DNA of 64,000 bases from Humulus lupulus (lineage: Eukaryota; Streptophyta; Magnoliopsida; Rosales; Cannabaceae). Shown here in pieces: positions 46,331 to 57,885 of this stretch. Below the pieces are notes generated by a model. That model had not been told where the DNA came from and did not search any database. It saw only the letters and a program-made list of their open reading frames with translations. Position 1 is the stretch's first letter, and each line of letters opens with the position of its first letter. The DNA lies in assembly GCF_963169125.1 (NCBI RefSeq), contig NC_084797.1:91173868-91237867 (forward strand), read 5' to 3'. The position numbers were made by a program, and so were the translations under genes.

Positions 46331-46777
46331 ACGAGAAACTTGATTTTATATTTATATTTCATAACAAATATTTTGTGAACTTTATAATCTACATAAAGCT
46401 TTAAAAGTATTTCATGAACTTTGTAATTTACATAAAGCTTTTAAATTTATCGGTTGGATACATCTATAGTTCTACGTTAAGGTGTAGTAACGCTATGAAA
46501 ATTATTTCTAAAAGTATTAAGATTTGTATGTAAGATAAAGTTTTGATTTGGTTGTGAGTATTGTATGGTTTAAAGTTATGAACATTAATTTATGTACTTT
46601 TTAATAAAGTTTTTTTTTTTTAAATTCAGAATTTCAATATTGTCGTATTCAGGTTAAACTTTGTTTTACCATGAGTGTTTGGTAACCATGTATGTAAGGG
46701 TATAATCGATGATTTGACAGCAAACTATAAATATGTATGTTAAGAAAGGAGGTCGTTACAGTAAGCTAGTAGCAAAC

Positions 46778-47400
46778 TGTTTATCCAAAAATGGTTTTTG
46801 ATGACGTGGCAAAGATTTCTTACACGTGGATTGACACGTGGCAGAATTGAAGGACAAAGGTGTTGTTCGGCTATCGACCAGGAGCACGCCTCATCGTCAG
46901 CATTAATTTTTTATACGACCATGCTGATCGTGAAGCCCGATTTATTTCCTTCTTAAGTTGTAATCTAATATTAACTGCATTTGAATATTTCTTCATAATT
47001 ATCCTTGATATGCGATTGTTAAGGAAAGATAGGACACGTTAGCATGTGTAACCCTTCTTGAGCCTACAAATATGCATGAAATAACTCAAGGTAGAAAACT
47101 TTTGGATTCATTAGCTTTTTTGCTTGATATTGAGAGAGAAAGAGCTATAGTGATTGTTCATCATTCTATTGAATCCTTCCAAGGTTTGTGAAACTCAAAG
47201 AACCCTAGTTCTTTGATCACGACTTCGAAGTTCAATAATAACAATACACTAAGTGGACGTAGGTTGTTACCAATCTTTGGGGTCGAACCACTATAATTCC
47301 TTGGTGTTTTTTCCCTTTCCATTAGATTATCTTTTCAAGTGTCGTTCCATATTTTGTTGTATATTTGACTCCATGTCGTTGGCCAATTCGAGGGTCAACA
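46778..47400 (+). repeat. 5' LTR of E3
   Basis: Starts TGTTTATCC and ends GGGTCAACA. Three ACGTGG boxes lie in the first 65 bp (ATGACGTGGC near 46801, TACACGTGGA at 46821, ACACGTGGCA at 46834). The TATA box of the 3' LTR (CTATAAATATG) reads CTACAAATATG here, near 47067, so the promoter LTR has lost it. Confidence 0.93.
46801..46843 (+). promoter_or_regulatory. Cluster of three ACGTGG (G-box / ABRE-like) motifs in the E3 LTR
   Basis: GACGTGGC, CACGTGGA and CACGTGGC lie within 43 bp, about 225-265 bp before the (mutated) TATA position. ACGTGGC is the core of ABA-response elements bound by bZIP factors. In the 3' LTR the middle box is lost (CACGTAGA). Regulation by stress hormone is an inference. 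Confidence 0.5.
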
Positions 47401-47403
47401 TTC

Positions 47404-47422
47404 TGGTGCTTTCATTGAGAGC
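47404..47422 (+). other. Primer binding site of E3
   Basis: TGGTGCTTTCATTGAGAGC, three bases after the LTR. The first 18 bases are the same as in E1. Confidence 0.7.
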
Positions 47423-47437
47423 TTGTGAAAGAATCTA

Positions 47438-50400
47438 ATGGCAAAAACATCCAAGAGGACTGGACAGGCCGCTAGCGCTGCATCATCCCAGCCTCCTCCC
47501 CTAAATGTGGCGGAGGACGAACCACATTTGGAGTTTGACAAAGAGGAGTTAGATTCTAAAACATTGAAGGCAACGCTGGGGGTGTTGGAGGATGAGTTGG
47601 CCAATCTGAGGGTCAATCAAGAGAATGCTGCAGAGATAATGGCATCGCAGGAAAGAGAAATAGAATGCCAGTGTCAGGAGCTGAGCAAGAGGCAAGCTAA
47701 GATGGATCGACGGCAGAGGGATGCCATGGCCGCCCTTGAAGCAGCCATCCAACTGGCTAGGAATCAGACTGCGCCAGCCTCCCAGCCAGATCAGCCACCA
47801 AATGGGCCACCTTAAAGGGGTCCTAATCTAAGTCCTCCGCTCTAGATGGTAAGCCCTCAAAGGCTGGAGCAGCCGCCTGTGGCTCAAGATGATGTCCCAC
47901 CTAGGGATCCTGAGCAGCAGCCTCCATCTCAGGTTGGTCGAGGAAATCTCCAGCGCCCGAGGTAGAATAGGGCTGGGCAACCGCCCCGCAGCCCTAGACG
48001 CTGAGGGGATGAAGAGCCGAATCTACCGAGCAAGGGGCAGGGTCCTTCTGCCAACAGAAGGAACTCCGAGACAGGCTCTGCGGTCAGGGGCCCCCCAAGG
48101 TATAATAATGCATGGGGACCCATCGACCAGCGCAGGCCTCCCCCTGATGCTCGGGAAATGCCAACCCGAGGAGGCAATAAAGTGAATAGCCGGTCACACC
48201 ATAGTCAGCCACAATTCAGAGATGGCCACGACTACAATGAAGCCGATTCTGGTAGAACAAATGTTGGTCGGAGAAACGAAGAAAGAGGTGGAGGCAGGAG
48301 TCCCCCACCTAGAGAGGACCAACCAGCAGGCCATAATGCTGGGGGGCAGCCAAGGCAGCATAACGTCTTTAGTCGGCTGGGAGTCAGCGAGCAGAGACGA
48401 AGAGACGATGATCTGAGGGACGTACTTAACGACCACCGTGAAAGGTACGATGAGTACGTTCCCCCGACACCAGTGGCCCTGACAATCCTAGAAGCTGTTT
48501 AGGCCCAGATCAATGCCCTGAACCAGGCAGTGCAACAGCTAGTCGGGGGGCAAACATCCCTCATTGAGTACGATCGAAGGAGATGCACCCCTTTCGTACA
48601 GAGGATTGCTGTGGATGAAACCCCCAACAAATTCAAGATGCCAACACTGCCAAATTTTGACGGGTATGGAGACCTAGTATCTCACGTTAAAAAGTTTTAG
48701 ATACAAATAGATATATAAAAGGTATCAGAAGATGCCCGCTGCCACATCTTCCCTGCAACTTTGTCTAACACCACCCAGAAGTGGTTCTTTAAGTTCCCTC
48801 CTGCTAGTATAGTATCATGGGAAATGTTCGTAAAGGAGTTTTATGGATAGTTCTATGCGGGTCGAGTGCACCCCACTTAGGCCAACCAGCTGGTCGAGAT
48901 ACGCCAGAAAGAGGGAGAGCCCTTAAAGGAGTATGTTCAGCGCTTCATGCGAGCTGGAGCTGGAGCCAAGACTGTGGGCGATGAAGATAAGATGATGGCC
49001 CTAACTGTTGGGGTTAGACGCCATTCACCCCTCTGGAGCAGCCTCAGAAAGAATGGGGTAAGAAGCACCCAAGATTTCTTAGATCAAGCTGATCGATACA
49101 TCAAGCTCGAAGACGCGATTGCCAACGAAGGGAAATCGCCAACAAAATACAAGGGGCCCAAGGAAGATCCCGCCAAAGCCGCCAATGGGTCAGAAAAACC
49201 CAATGGCAACGGCAAAGGCAACGGGAATGGCAATGGTAGAAATGGTGGAAAGCGGGTGAACAATGAACCCTCGACCTACGAGAGTAAGCGCCCCAAAGGC
49301 AGTCGGTATGAACCAAGATTCACCAATTACACGGCCCTTGTCGAAAACCGAGCTGAGGTCTATCAGGCGACTAGCTCAAACATGCCCTACAAACGACCCG
49401 CACCTATAAGGAAAGATATCTCCAAGAGAGATACAACAAAATTCTGTCGTTTTCACAACGACTACGGGCACGACACCAACGAGTGTAACCAGCTGAAGGA
49501 CGAGATTGAGTTCCTGATAAGGCAGGGACATTTAAGAAGATATGTGTGAGTCGCAGGAGGTTCTCAGCGAGAGGCTCAGGGTGTCAACGAGCAGGCGCCT
49601 GCACGCCAATGCTCGCCACCTTTATAGCCAGCTTCTGTGGCAGGCACTCTACTCACCATCTGCAGAGGCCCGCATCTTGCAGGAGATAGTGGGAAGGCAA
49701 GGGAACAATACGCTCGAACCCTGCGCCACGACCAGGACATCGAGATGATGAGTGTCAAGGATCGAGCACCAAAAAAGGCTCGAACAGAGGAGAAACTGAT
49801 AACCTTCTCTGACGATGATGCCTAGCACGTGCGATTCCCACACTTCAATCCGCTGGTCGTGGATGTACAGATTGCAAACATGATGGTGAATAGGGTATTG
49901 GTCGATACAGGAAGTTCGGTCAATATCCTATACAAGTCTTCGCTAGAAAGAATGAAATTGTCCGTAAAGGACCTGGAGCCATGCAACCAAACCATTTATG
50001 GTTTTTCCAAAGAAGGGCTCACCCCAACAGGGTCAATTAGACTCCCAGTTATAGCAGGCACCGCACCTGCTAATAGGACATTACTCACTACTTTTATAGT
50101 AGTTGATTGTCCTTTGGCATACAATGTTGTAATTGGGAGACCGATTTTGGTCGACCTACGAGCCGTCTCCTCGATATGGCACCTCGCCATGAAATTTCCA
50201 ACAGACGCAGGGATAGGTTGCATATTGGGAAACTAGAGGGAAGCGAGGGAGTGCTACAACGCCTCGATCACCAAGGTGAAGAAGGGTGTATCGAGGGACG
50301 CTACCGGAAAGGAATTGCAAATGGCAATTGATGTTCAGGCCCACTCAGGTGATAATGTCACCAAATAGAGCATTACCCAAAGTGAGGATAGGGATTTGGA

Positions 50401-53400
50401 TCCTTGCTTTGGGGATTTTGAAGAAGAAGTGGGACCCATCGAGGACCTTGAAGAGGTCCAACTCGATGAAGAAAATCTGACCAGAGTTGTGAAAGTCGGT
50501 AAAAACTTAGAAACAACAACAAAACAAACATTGGTGGAGTTTTTAAGGAGGAACCAGGAGGTCTTTTCCTGGTCGCGCAAAGACATGGTCGGGATAGATC
50601 CTGCAGTCATCAGCCATGTCCTAAACATCGACAAGAGTTTTCCACCAGTGCAACAAAAAAGAAGGCTGCTTGACAAAGATAGATCAAATGCCTTAAAAGA
50701 AGAAATCGAGAGGCTGAAGGAGAATGGGTTCATCAAGGTGGCGTTTTATCCATCATGGGTCTTTAATCCCATGCTAGTGCCCAAGCCAAATGGCAAGTAG
50801 CGTACGTGCGTGGATTTTACAGACCTAAATAAAGCTTGCCCCAAAGATTGTTTCCCACTCTAAGGATCGACCAGCTGGTCGATGCCACTGTAGGATATGA
50901 GATCCTCTCATTCATGGATGCGTACTCCAGGTATAACCAAATTAGTATGCATCCCCCTGATGAAGATCACACTAGCTTTCAGACTGATATAGGGCTCTAT
51001 TGTTACAAAGTGATGCCCTTCGGTTTGAAAAACTCTGGTGCAACTTACCAGCGACTCGTCAACCACATGCTTAAGGAATTGATTGGCACAAACATGGAGG
51101 TCTACATCGACGACATGCTGGTCAAGTCGAAGAAAGAAGAAGGGCATGTAAGGGATTTGCAAGAGTGCTTCAACGTCTTGAACAAATATCAGATGAAGCT
51201 AAATCCCCTTAAATGTTCCTTCGGAGTAGGATCAGGGAAGTTCTTGGAATTTATAGTTAACTCGAGGGGAATTTAAGCCAATCTCGAGAAAATTAAAGCC
51301 TTGATCGACATGAAATCGCCAGTAAAAATTAAGGATGTTCAAAGCTTAACCGGAAGAATTGCCGCTCTAAGTAGATTCATTTCAAAGTCAACAGATAAGT
51401 GCATCCCATTCTTTAATCTACTCAGGGGCAATACAAATTTTGAATGTACGGAGGAGTGCGAACAGGCTTTTCAAGCACTAAAAACACATATGGCGCAACC
51501 ACCCATCCTGTCAAAGCCAGTCGATAAAGAAACTTTATTCATCTACCTGGCAATCACAGAATACGCTGCTAGTGTCGTTCTAGTAAGGGAAGAAGAAGGC
51601 GTGCAGAAGTCTGTTTACTATGTAAGCAAAAGGTTGATTGGAGCAGAACAGCGGTACCTGCCCATCGAAAAGCTAGCCTATTGCCTAGTTTTGGCCTCCA
51701 GGAAACTGCGGCCATACTTCCAAGCTCATCCAATTACAGTCTTGACTGACCAGCCTCTTCGACAAGCCCTGCAAAAACCAGAGGCTGCAGGTAGATTGCT
51801 AAAATGGGCAGTCGAACTCGGGCAGTTCAACATATCTTACTTTCCGCGAGCAGCGATAAAAGGACAAGCCCTGGCGAACTTCATTGCAGAATTCACTGAA
51901 CCTACGAATGGTGAGCAGATTGAAGAGCCTAACGAACCTGAATGTCAAAGCTAGACCCCCACGTGGAAATTATTTACAGGCGATTCTTCTAACGAGTCCC
52001 ACGCTGGGGCAGGAGTGATATTGATAACGCCGGATGGGCATCGATTTCATTGTGCAATCAGATTTAACTTCACTGATTCTAACAATGAGGCCGAGTATGA
52101 AGCACTGATCGCTGGATTGCGGTTAGCCAGGGACATGAATATAAAAGTTCTTGACATCTATAGTGATTCTCAGCTGGTGGTGAATCAGGTCCTGGGAGAA
52201 TACCAGGCGCGAGGTTTAATGATGGTTGCCTATCTGAACAGAATAAAGGATCTATTGGCTCAGTTCGACAAATACAGTCTCTAGCAAGTACCTCGCGATC
52301 AGAATTCCAATGCGGACGCTTTGGCCAAATTAGCAAGTGCGAAGGATGCTGATACTCTGGATATAGTGCCGGTTGAGCAGCTAACAATGCCAAGCATTCA
52401 AGCAGAGGAAACCACTCTAGTGATCCAGATGGCGAACACGTGGATGGCTCCATACATAGAGTATCTGACGCAAGGCGCATTACCAACGGACAGAAACAAA
52501 GCCAGGACCCTTCAGCGGCAAGCTGCTAGGTATATCCTGGTCGATGGAATCTTGTACCGAAGGGGATACTCAATGCCACTCCTCAGATGTATTATAAAGG
52601 AGAAAGCCAAAGAATTGATGAAAGAGGTGCACGAAGGATTTTGTGGAGACCACATTGGGGGGTAGAGTTTGTCAAAAAAGATACTGAGGCAAGGATATTT
52701 CTAGCCCACAATGAATGAAGATTCGATGGAGTTTGTGCAAAAGTGTGATAAATGTCAGAGATTCTCCAAAATCCCACGGGCAGCCCTTAATGAGCTTAAA
52801 CAGATGTAAAGCCCATGGCAGTTTGCAGTTTGGGGTATCGACCTAATCAGATCTTTGCCCACGGGAAAAGGCAGTGTCAAATATGCTGTGGTTGCCATCG
52901 ATTATTTCACCAAGTGGGCTGAGGCTGAACCGCTTGCAACCATAACGGCCAAGAAAGTGCTGGATTTTGTGATCAAGAACATCATTTGTCGCTATTAATT
53001 GCAAAGGAAGATCGTCTCGGATAACGACACCCAGTTTGATAGTGATCTATTCACGGACTTCTGCGAGTGGCATGATATTATTAAGAGCTTCTCTTCAGTC
53101 GCTCATCCCTAAGCAAATGGACAAGTTGAAGCAGTCAACAAAACGCTGAAGGATACATTGAAGAAAAGACTAGAAGAAGCTAAGGGGGCATGGCTAGAAC
53201 AATTGCTTGAAGTACTTTGGTCGTATAGAACTTCCTACCGAACAACAATGGGTCATACTCCATTCTCTTTGGCTTATGGATATGAAGCTATGTTGCCTAT
53301 CGAGTTAGATCCGCCTTCGCATCACAGAATAACATACGATCAAGGTTCGAACAGCCAGCCATTGATGGAATCCCTGGACTTGATCGATGAGAAACGTGAA

Positions 53401-53676
53401 CAAGCCCAACTCTGAGTAGCTGAGTACCAGCAAAAAGTCACCTGGTATTTCAACTCTAAAGTGCGAGAAAGAAAGTTCAGCGTTGGAGATCTTGTACTCT
53501 GAAGAGTTTTTCTAAATACCCGCGACCAAGCTACTGGAGTACTCAGACCTAATTAGGAAGGGCCATACCAGATTGAAGAAGTCCTTCACCCAGGCACTTA
53601 TAAGCTTGCACGCTTAAACGGAGATCTCGTTCCTCGCTATTGGAATGGAGAACACCTGCGCAAGTATTACCAATAA
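47438..53676 (+). pseudogene. gag-pol: E3 gag-pol, heavily interrupted by stop codons
   Basis: Start ATG at 47438 (MAKTSKRTGQ). A coiled-coil N-terminus, then gag with TTQKWFFKFPPA, a zinc-finger-like CRFHNDYGHDTNEC (49446-49488), protease VDTGSSVNILY (near 49900), RT with SFMDAYSRYNQI and YIDDMLV, RNase H regions (first Asp motif altered, TGDSSN), integrase with CDKCQRF, GIDLIR, SDNDTQF and QVEAVNK, and the end HLRKYYQ. About twenty in-frame stops were counted by eye, for example at 47813, 47849, 48499, 48698, 48715, 48848, 49823, 50798, 52663, 52702, 52807, 53110, 53413, 53500 and 53554. Most are explained by CAG, CAA or CGA to stop or TGG to TAG. A frameshift lies near 50860. Not functional. 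Confidence 0.85.
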
Positions 53677-54360
53677 ACAATTCTTCTTAAATAATTGGCT
53701 TGTATTAATTTGAATTTTTACAAGTTTTGAAAAAAAGTTGGTCATTTTATGTGACCGATCGCTTATAAGTGTAAGATCTTATTGATCACTCGTACAGACA
53801 TGTTTCGTCCATTTATTACGAGAAATATAAGGGACTATGCGCAGCTAGTCATTTCTTGCCAATTATTGTATTTATTACAAGTATTTGCTCATTACGTGTG
53901 TTGTTTTGCTGTATTACAATTTCAATTATTTTGCTCCAAGCAGCATTGTTTAAATAGGTTTTGGTCAAGGCAAGTGACCAAGGACCTAAAGCTCCTCGAT
54001 CACTTGGGGGGAATATAAGGTACAAGTAAGGAAAGCATATCACTAAAAGGTATGTAAACACATGAGCAAAATAAGTGAAAGCATGCTAGGGTACTTAGAG
54101 TATTTTTCAAAATTTTGTATTTTGTTAAATCAAACCAAAGTGCTATGCTAAGTTCGGTCATGCGCACAAATATTATAATAAAATAAAAAGGTGTTATAAT
54201 ATCAAAAATGAATTACTTTAAACTGCGAGCAGTACTGCTCGGATGTAATTGTCTGATTAAAAGGAAAATAGTTGCCCACGCAGCAATAAAAAAATAGTGT
54301 CTTTACATCACGACCAGTAGGTCGTGTAATTAAAATATCAAAAGAGAAAAAGGAAAAAGA
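53677..54360. other. E3 non-coding region between convergent 3' ends
   Basis: AT-rich, no supported coding frame and no clear tandem repeat. It corresponds to the tandem array position in E1. Confidence 0.55.
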
Positions 54361-57040
54361 CTAAGGGGCTGGAGGGTCTTGAGGAACGTCATGGTCAACA
54401 GCTGCGCCAGCTTCGTTGTCTGCACCATCTATCACTGTTGCCAAAGAGATCTCTGGGGAAGCAGGTACTTTAGCACTCTCTTCTTCCTCCAGGCGAATGG
54501 CGCACTGAGACATTAGAGTCCACCTCAGGCGTTCAGACAGATAGTTGAAGTTAGCCTCCCGGTTGTGCTTCCAGAACTCTTAGAAGCAAAGATGAGTGAC
54601 TTCCTTGTACTTCTCCAAGTTCTTGGCTTCAACTTCCTCAAGCTCCTTCACGCGCTTTTCCAGCTCCTCCGTCTCCTGCCTGCTCGCGATCAAATCTAGC
54701 TCGAGCTGTGCGGCTTGTTGGTAGTTGAGTTTGGCGCATTCCCTGAACTTTTCTTTGTCTTCATTGGATTTCTTCAAGCCGTCCCGAACCTTCAGCAGCT
54801 CCTCGGTCAAAGTGGCTTTTTGCTCGAGCAGTTCCTCTTTCTGTCTAGACAGCTCCGTACTCTTCTCAAGCAATTCGATATTCTGTTTGGTTAGCTCATT
54901 GTTCTTCTTGAGAAACTCAGCATTTTTCTCCTCGAGCGCTTTCTTAGCCTCAGCAAGCCTGGTGTCAAAATTTTTGGCCCGAGACACCATCGCCCCAGCA
55001 CGACGCCAGCCAACGGTCATGGTCAGTAATCCCTATAATCAGATAAAAAGGATAAGGCGATGGAAGAGAATCAAAAATAAATTATTTAGCATCAGGAGGT
55101 AACTTACGCTAACTATTTTGTTCAGCTCTCGGTTGAGTATTTGGTCAGGCTCCATGGAAATGGTTTCGGTAATAGCCTCTTGACTGCGTTTGTGTTTGGA
55201 GAGCTTGTATATCCTCTCCCTGGCTGAGCTGACCACGATGCTGAATAGGGAGCCTTCAGGCTGAGTACGCTGTGTTTGGCTGGTAGGGAGCTGAGGAGTA
55301 GGCTACTGGTCGATGGGTGTTGAAGGAGTGGAATGTTGGTCGACCAAAGGAGTTGAGACCGGTTGCTCAAGTGGCGATGGAGGTGGTGTGTTCTCCTTCG
55401 AAGGGACGGTGGCTGGAGGGTCCTCGGTTCGAGCCTTCTTTGAGGCAGTTTTACTGCTCTCCCCTTGAGACCTCTTGCTGTCCTTCTTCTTGCCAGAAGA
55501 TGCAGCAGCAGCCTTGTAATGCCCGAACACGTCTTCAGATGACATATCTGCACAAAAGAAAACAATACGAGCAATGAGATATTTATACGGGGCTAAAAAT
55601 GAAAGTGAAGAGATTATGAGTAGAGTACCCGCACTATAACTACTGGTCGTTACATTACTTACTGAACTACTTACTGCCTGGAAGAAATCTGAACTTAAGA
55701 TTGGAGTATACTTAAAGTTGCCATCCCTGTCAAATAAGTGATATGGAATTGGCAAACTATCTAAGAGCGAAAGATCAGTATCGTTCTCATCTGAAGATTC
55801 GTCGATGGGAGTGGGGGGTTCAGTGGCCTTCTTTTTTCCTTTTCCCTTTGGGGAGGGGGGAGCAGTAGCCCACGGAGTGCTGGAAGGTTCCCTGATTGTT
55901 ACTCCAGTGGCCCTCCTCAGAAGAGGTCGTTCCACGTTTGGGTGCTGCTCGGGAACCTCTCCACCGGTAGCACTCCCCGCTGTTGACTCCCTCACATCCT
56001 GATGAGGGGCCAAAAGGCAGACCAGCCTAAGGTTAGCCTTTGTGACCAGATGCTTGACGCTTTTCTCCATGTCAGTCATACTGGCCAAGAGGGCTGATCT
56101 TAACTCCATGTCTGGAGTGAGGTCTGGTCGCAACCATGGGTCTGGAAGGCACTAAAAATCTAAGAATATGTAGAGAAAAAATTAAAGAAAGATTAACGAC
56201 CAGTGGTACAAAGGCGTTACCTCCTTGAGTGAAGGCCAGGTTGTTCGCGACCATGTCAGTTATGAGGAAGTACTCCTAGTAGTACCTCCCCACGTTCGAT
56301 ATGTGGGTGGTGTCGATCAAGAAGGTGCGCCCTGTTTCTTGATGACTAAAATGAAAGAACCTCGTACCTTCCTGGTTGGGGTTAGACTTGAGGTCGAACA
56401 AGTAATTAACCTCATGGGGTGTTCGCACAGGCCATTTTTTGTGGCTATATAGGATATAGAGTGCTGCAAGCATTCTATACCTATTGGGGGTTATTTGGAA
56501 AGGGGCGACCCCGAAGTAGTTGGCCACCCCTTGGAAGAATGGATGAAGAGGCAAGGTAGCCCTTGCCTCAATATGGTATCTCGACCAGGTGCTGAAGGTG
56601 CCTCCAGGCAAGTTCGCCCGTTGGTCTTGGTTGGGTCGAACTAATGTCACCCCCAGGAGTCCATATTTCCTAATGTAGTTGGCGATCATCCTGATCGTCA
56701 CCCGGCTTTTAGAGACAACATACCATTCAAAATTTGGTTGAATAGCATTTTGGGGATGAGCATGAGTTTGGATATTGGGGTTAGGAGTATTTTCTGCTCG
56801 ACCACTGGCCGAGGGAATTTCAGCCCGAGGAGCAGGCTGATTTGAAGGATTGGGAGATTTCTTTTTTCTGGGCTGTAGTTTTTGCTCGAGCCATATTTTG
56901 AATAAGGATAGATGGGGTGTTTGAAGTGGCACGTGAAAAGGGAATGTCATGTATTAGCGATGATGGTTGCTCCTCGTCCTCAAGCAGCTGACCAATAATT
57001 CATCGTCGATGGGTCTTTCTCCTCCCCACGAATCTTGCAT
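54361..57040 (-). pseudogene. Antisense additional gene of E3: PF04195-like protein, four or more exons
   Basis: Probable start at 57040 (MQDSWGGERP). Exon A runs to 56221 (donor GTAACG) and holds a core with ATLPLHPFFQGVANYFGVAPFQ and ITPNRYRMLAALY. A frameshift lies near 56980 and a TAG near 56274 replaces a likely Trp. Exon B, about 56150-55675 (donor GTAAGT), is Ser/Pro/acidic. Exon C starts at 55547 after TTTTGTGCAG and reads ATATGTCATCTG, then Lys/Ser-rich sequence, to 55108. Exon D, about 55032-54361, is a long coiled coil (KKALEEKNAEFLKKNNEL onward) and ends DPPAP with TAG. Stops near 55303 and 54580 look CAG- and CAA-derived. It has the same architecture as in E1 and E2: PF04195-like core first, coiled coil last. 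Confidence 0.72.
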
Positions 57041-57645
57041 GAAAGCTGCGAACAGAAAAAGGAGGAGATAAGACGTAAAGCTTAAAAGCTTGTGTTGAAA
57101 GTTGGAATAACGCTGCTCGCATATACGACCAGCAGCATTCTAACAGAAACACTAAGTTCTATTCGAGCAGTTTGAAAAACAGATTGAAAAGCAGAAGTAA
57201 AAAGTTTTTTTTAGGAAAAAGGTTTTTCGACTCCTAAGGGGCGGGAAAAACCCAGTTTTTCACCTAGCTTAAAAATTGAATTTTCACTTCGATTTTACGC
57301 CCTAAATCTATAATCTCGACTACCAAACTGGCTCCTAACTCCTACGGAACAATATTTCACTACCCTATCAATCATCTGTCAACATGCAAACATTCTCCAT
57401 ACATTTTCAACCGAGAACACGAAAGGGTTCAGAGATGAAGGCAAGCATAAGGCGGTTTTGTATGGTAACTCAAAAGACAAGAAAGTTTGTGAAACTGACT
57501 CAGATAAAGATTGAAGTCCGAAGGTGAAAGCTTTTGAACGTCCGTGTATAGATGTTTGAAAATTTCTGGGCTTTGGAACACGAGTTCTTCAATGTTCTTC
57601 AGGAAGGAAAAAGTATGTAAAATGTGAAAAATGATTTTGAAGGGT
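57041..57645 (-). other. Leader of the E3 antisense gene
   Basis: It lies between the minus-strand TATA box and the first ATG. A plausible leader acceptor (CTGTTCGCAG) precedes the ATG at 57040. No other coding frame is supported. Confidence 0.45.
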
Positions 57646-57654
57646 CATTTATAC
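57646..57654 (-). promoter_or_regulatory. TATA box of the E3 antisense gene
   Basis: GTATAAATG on the minus strand, about 230 bp inside the 3' LTR, directed toward the antisense gene. Position and direction parallel those in E1 and E2. Confidence 0.55.
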
Positions 57655-57871
57655 TAGCCGAGGAGCGGTTACCAAGGTAATCATTAAGGGTAATTTTTCA
57701 AGGAATGGGGGAGCGTGATAGCTGTTGGACACATTCTTGGGAAACTAAAAAGACCTGATTAGACATGATTGCTCACCTTTTTCGAGAAAGCATGGGCGGT
57801 TCTGATAGGTTTCATGGGGTATTCGAAGAGTCGGTTTCTTAAGTTTACTTATTACTGGTCGCAATAAATAA

Positions 57872-57885
57872 ACTTGGGGGGCAAA
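57872..57885 (+). other. Polypurine tract of E3
   Basis: ACTTGGGGGGCAAA directly before the 3' LTR. It shares its core with E1 and E2. Confidence 0.85.

Larger units (their letters stand above)
43890..46760 (+). mobile_element. Gypsy solo LTR of the G0 family (copy B)
   Basis: Same ends as the G0 5' LTR (TGTAACTCCC / CGTTACA), about 94 percent identical, flanked on both sides by GTAAG (43885-43889 and 46761-46765). No internal region. It contains the TRIM-like insertion 46075-46330 and a larger 42 bp minisatellite (44860-45157). It sits in the Angela-like LTR at exactly the site used by G0 in copy A. Confidence 0.9.

Noticed and set aside
41400..46760. Calling 43890-46760 the 3' LTR of G0
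   Set aside because: It has target duplications on both sides and copia LTR, not G0 internal sequence, on its left. The G0 body ends in integrase at about 41368 without a polypurine tract.
46860..47042. ORF in the E3 5' LTR
   Set aside because: It lies in U3, is not kept in the 3' LTR at protein level, and has no domain.
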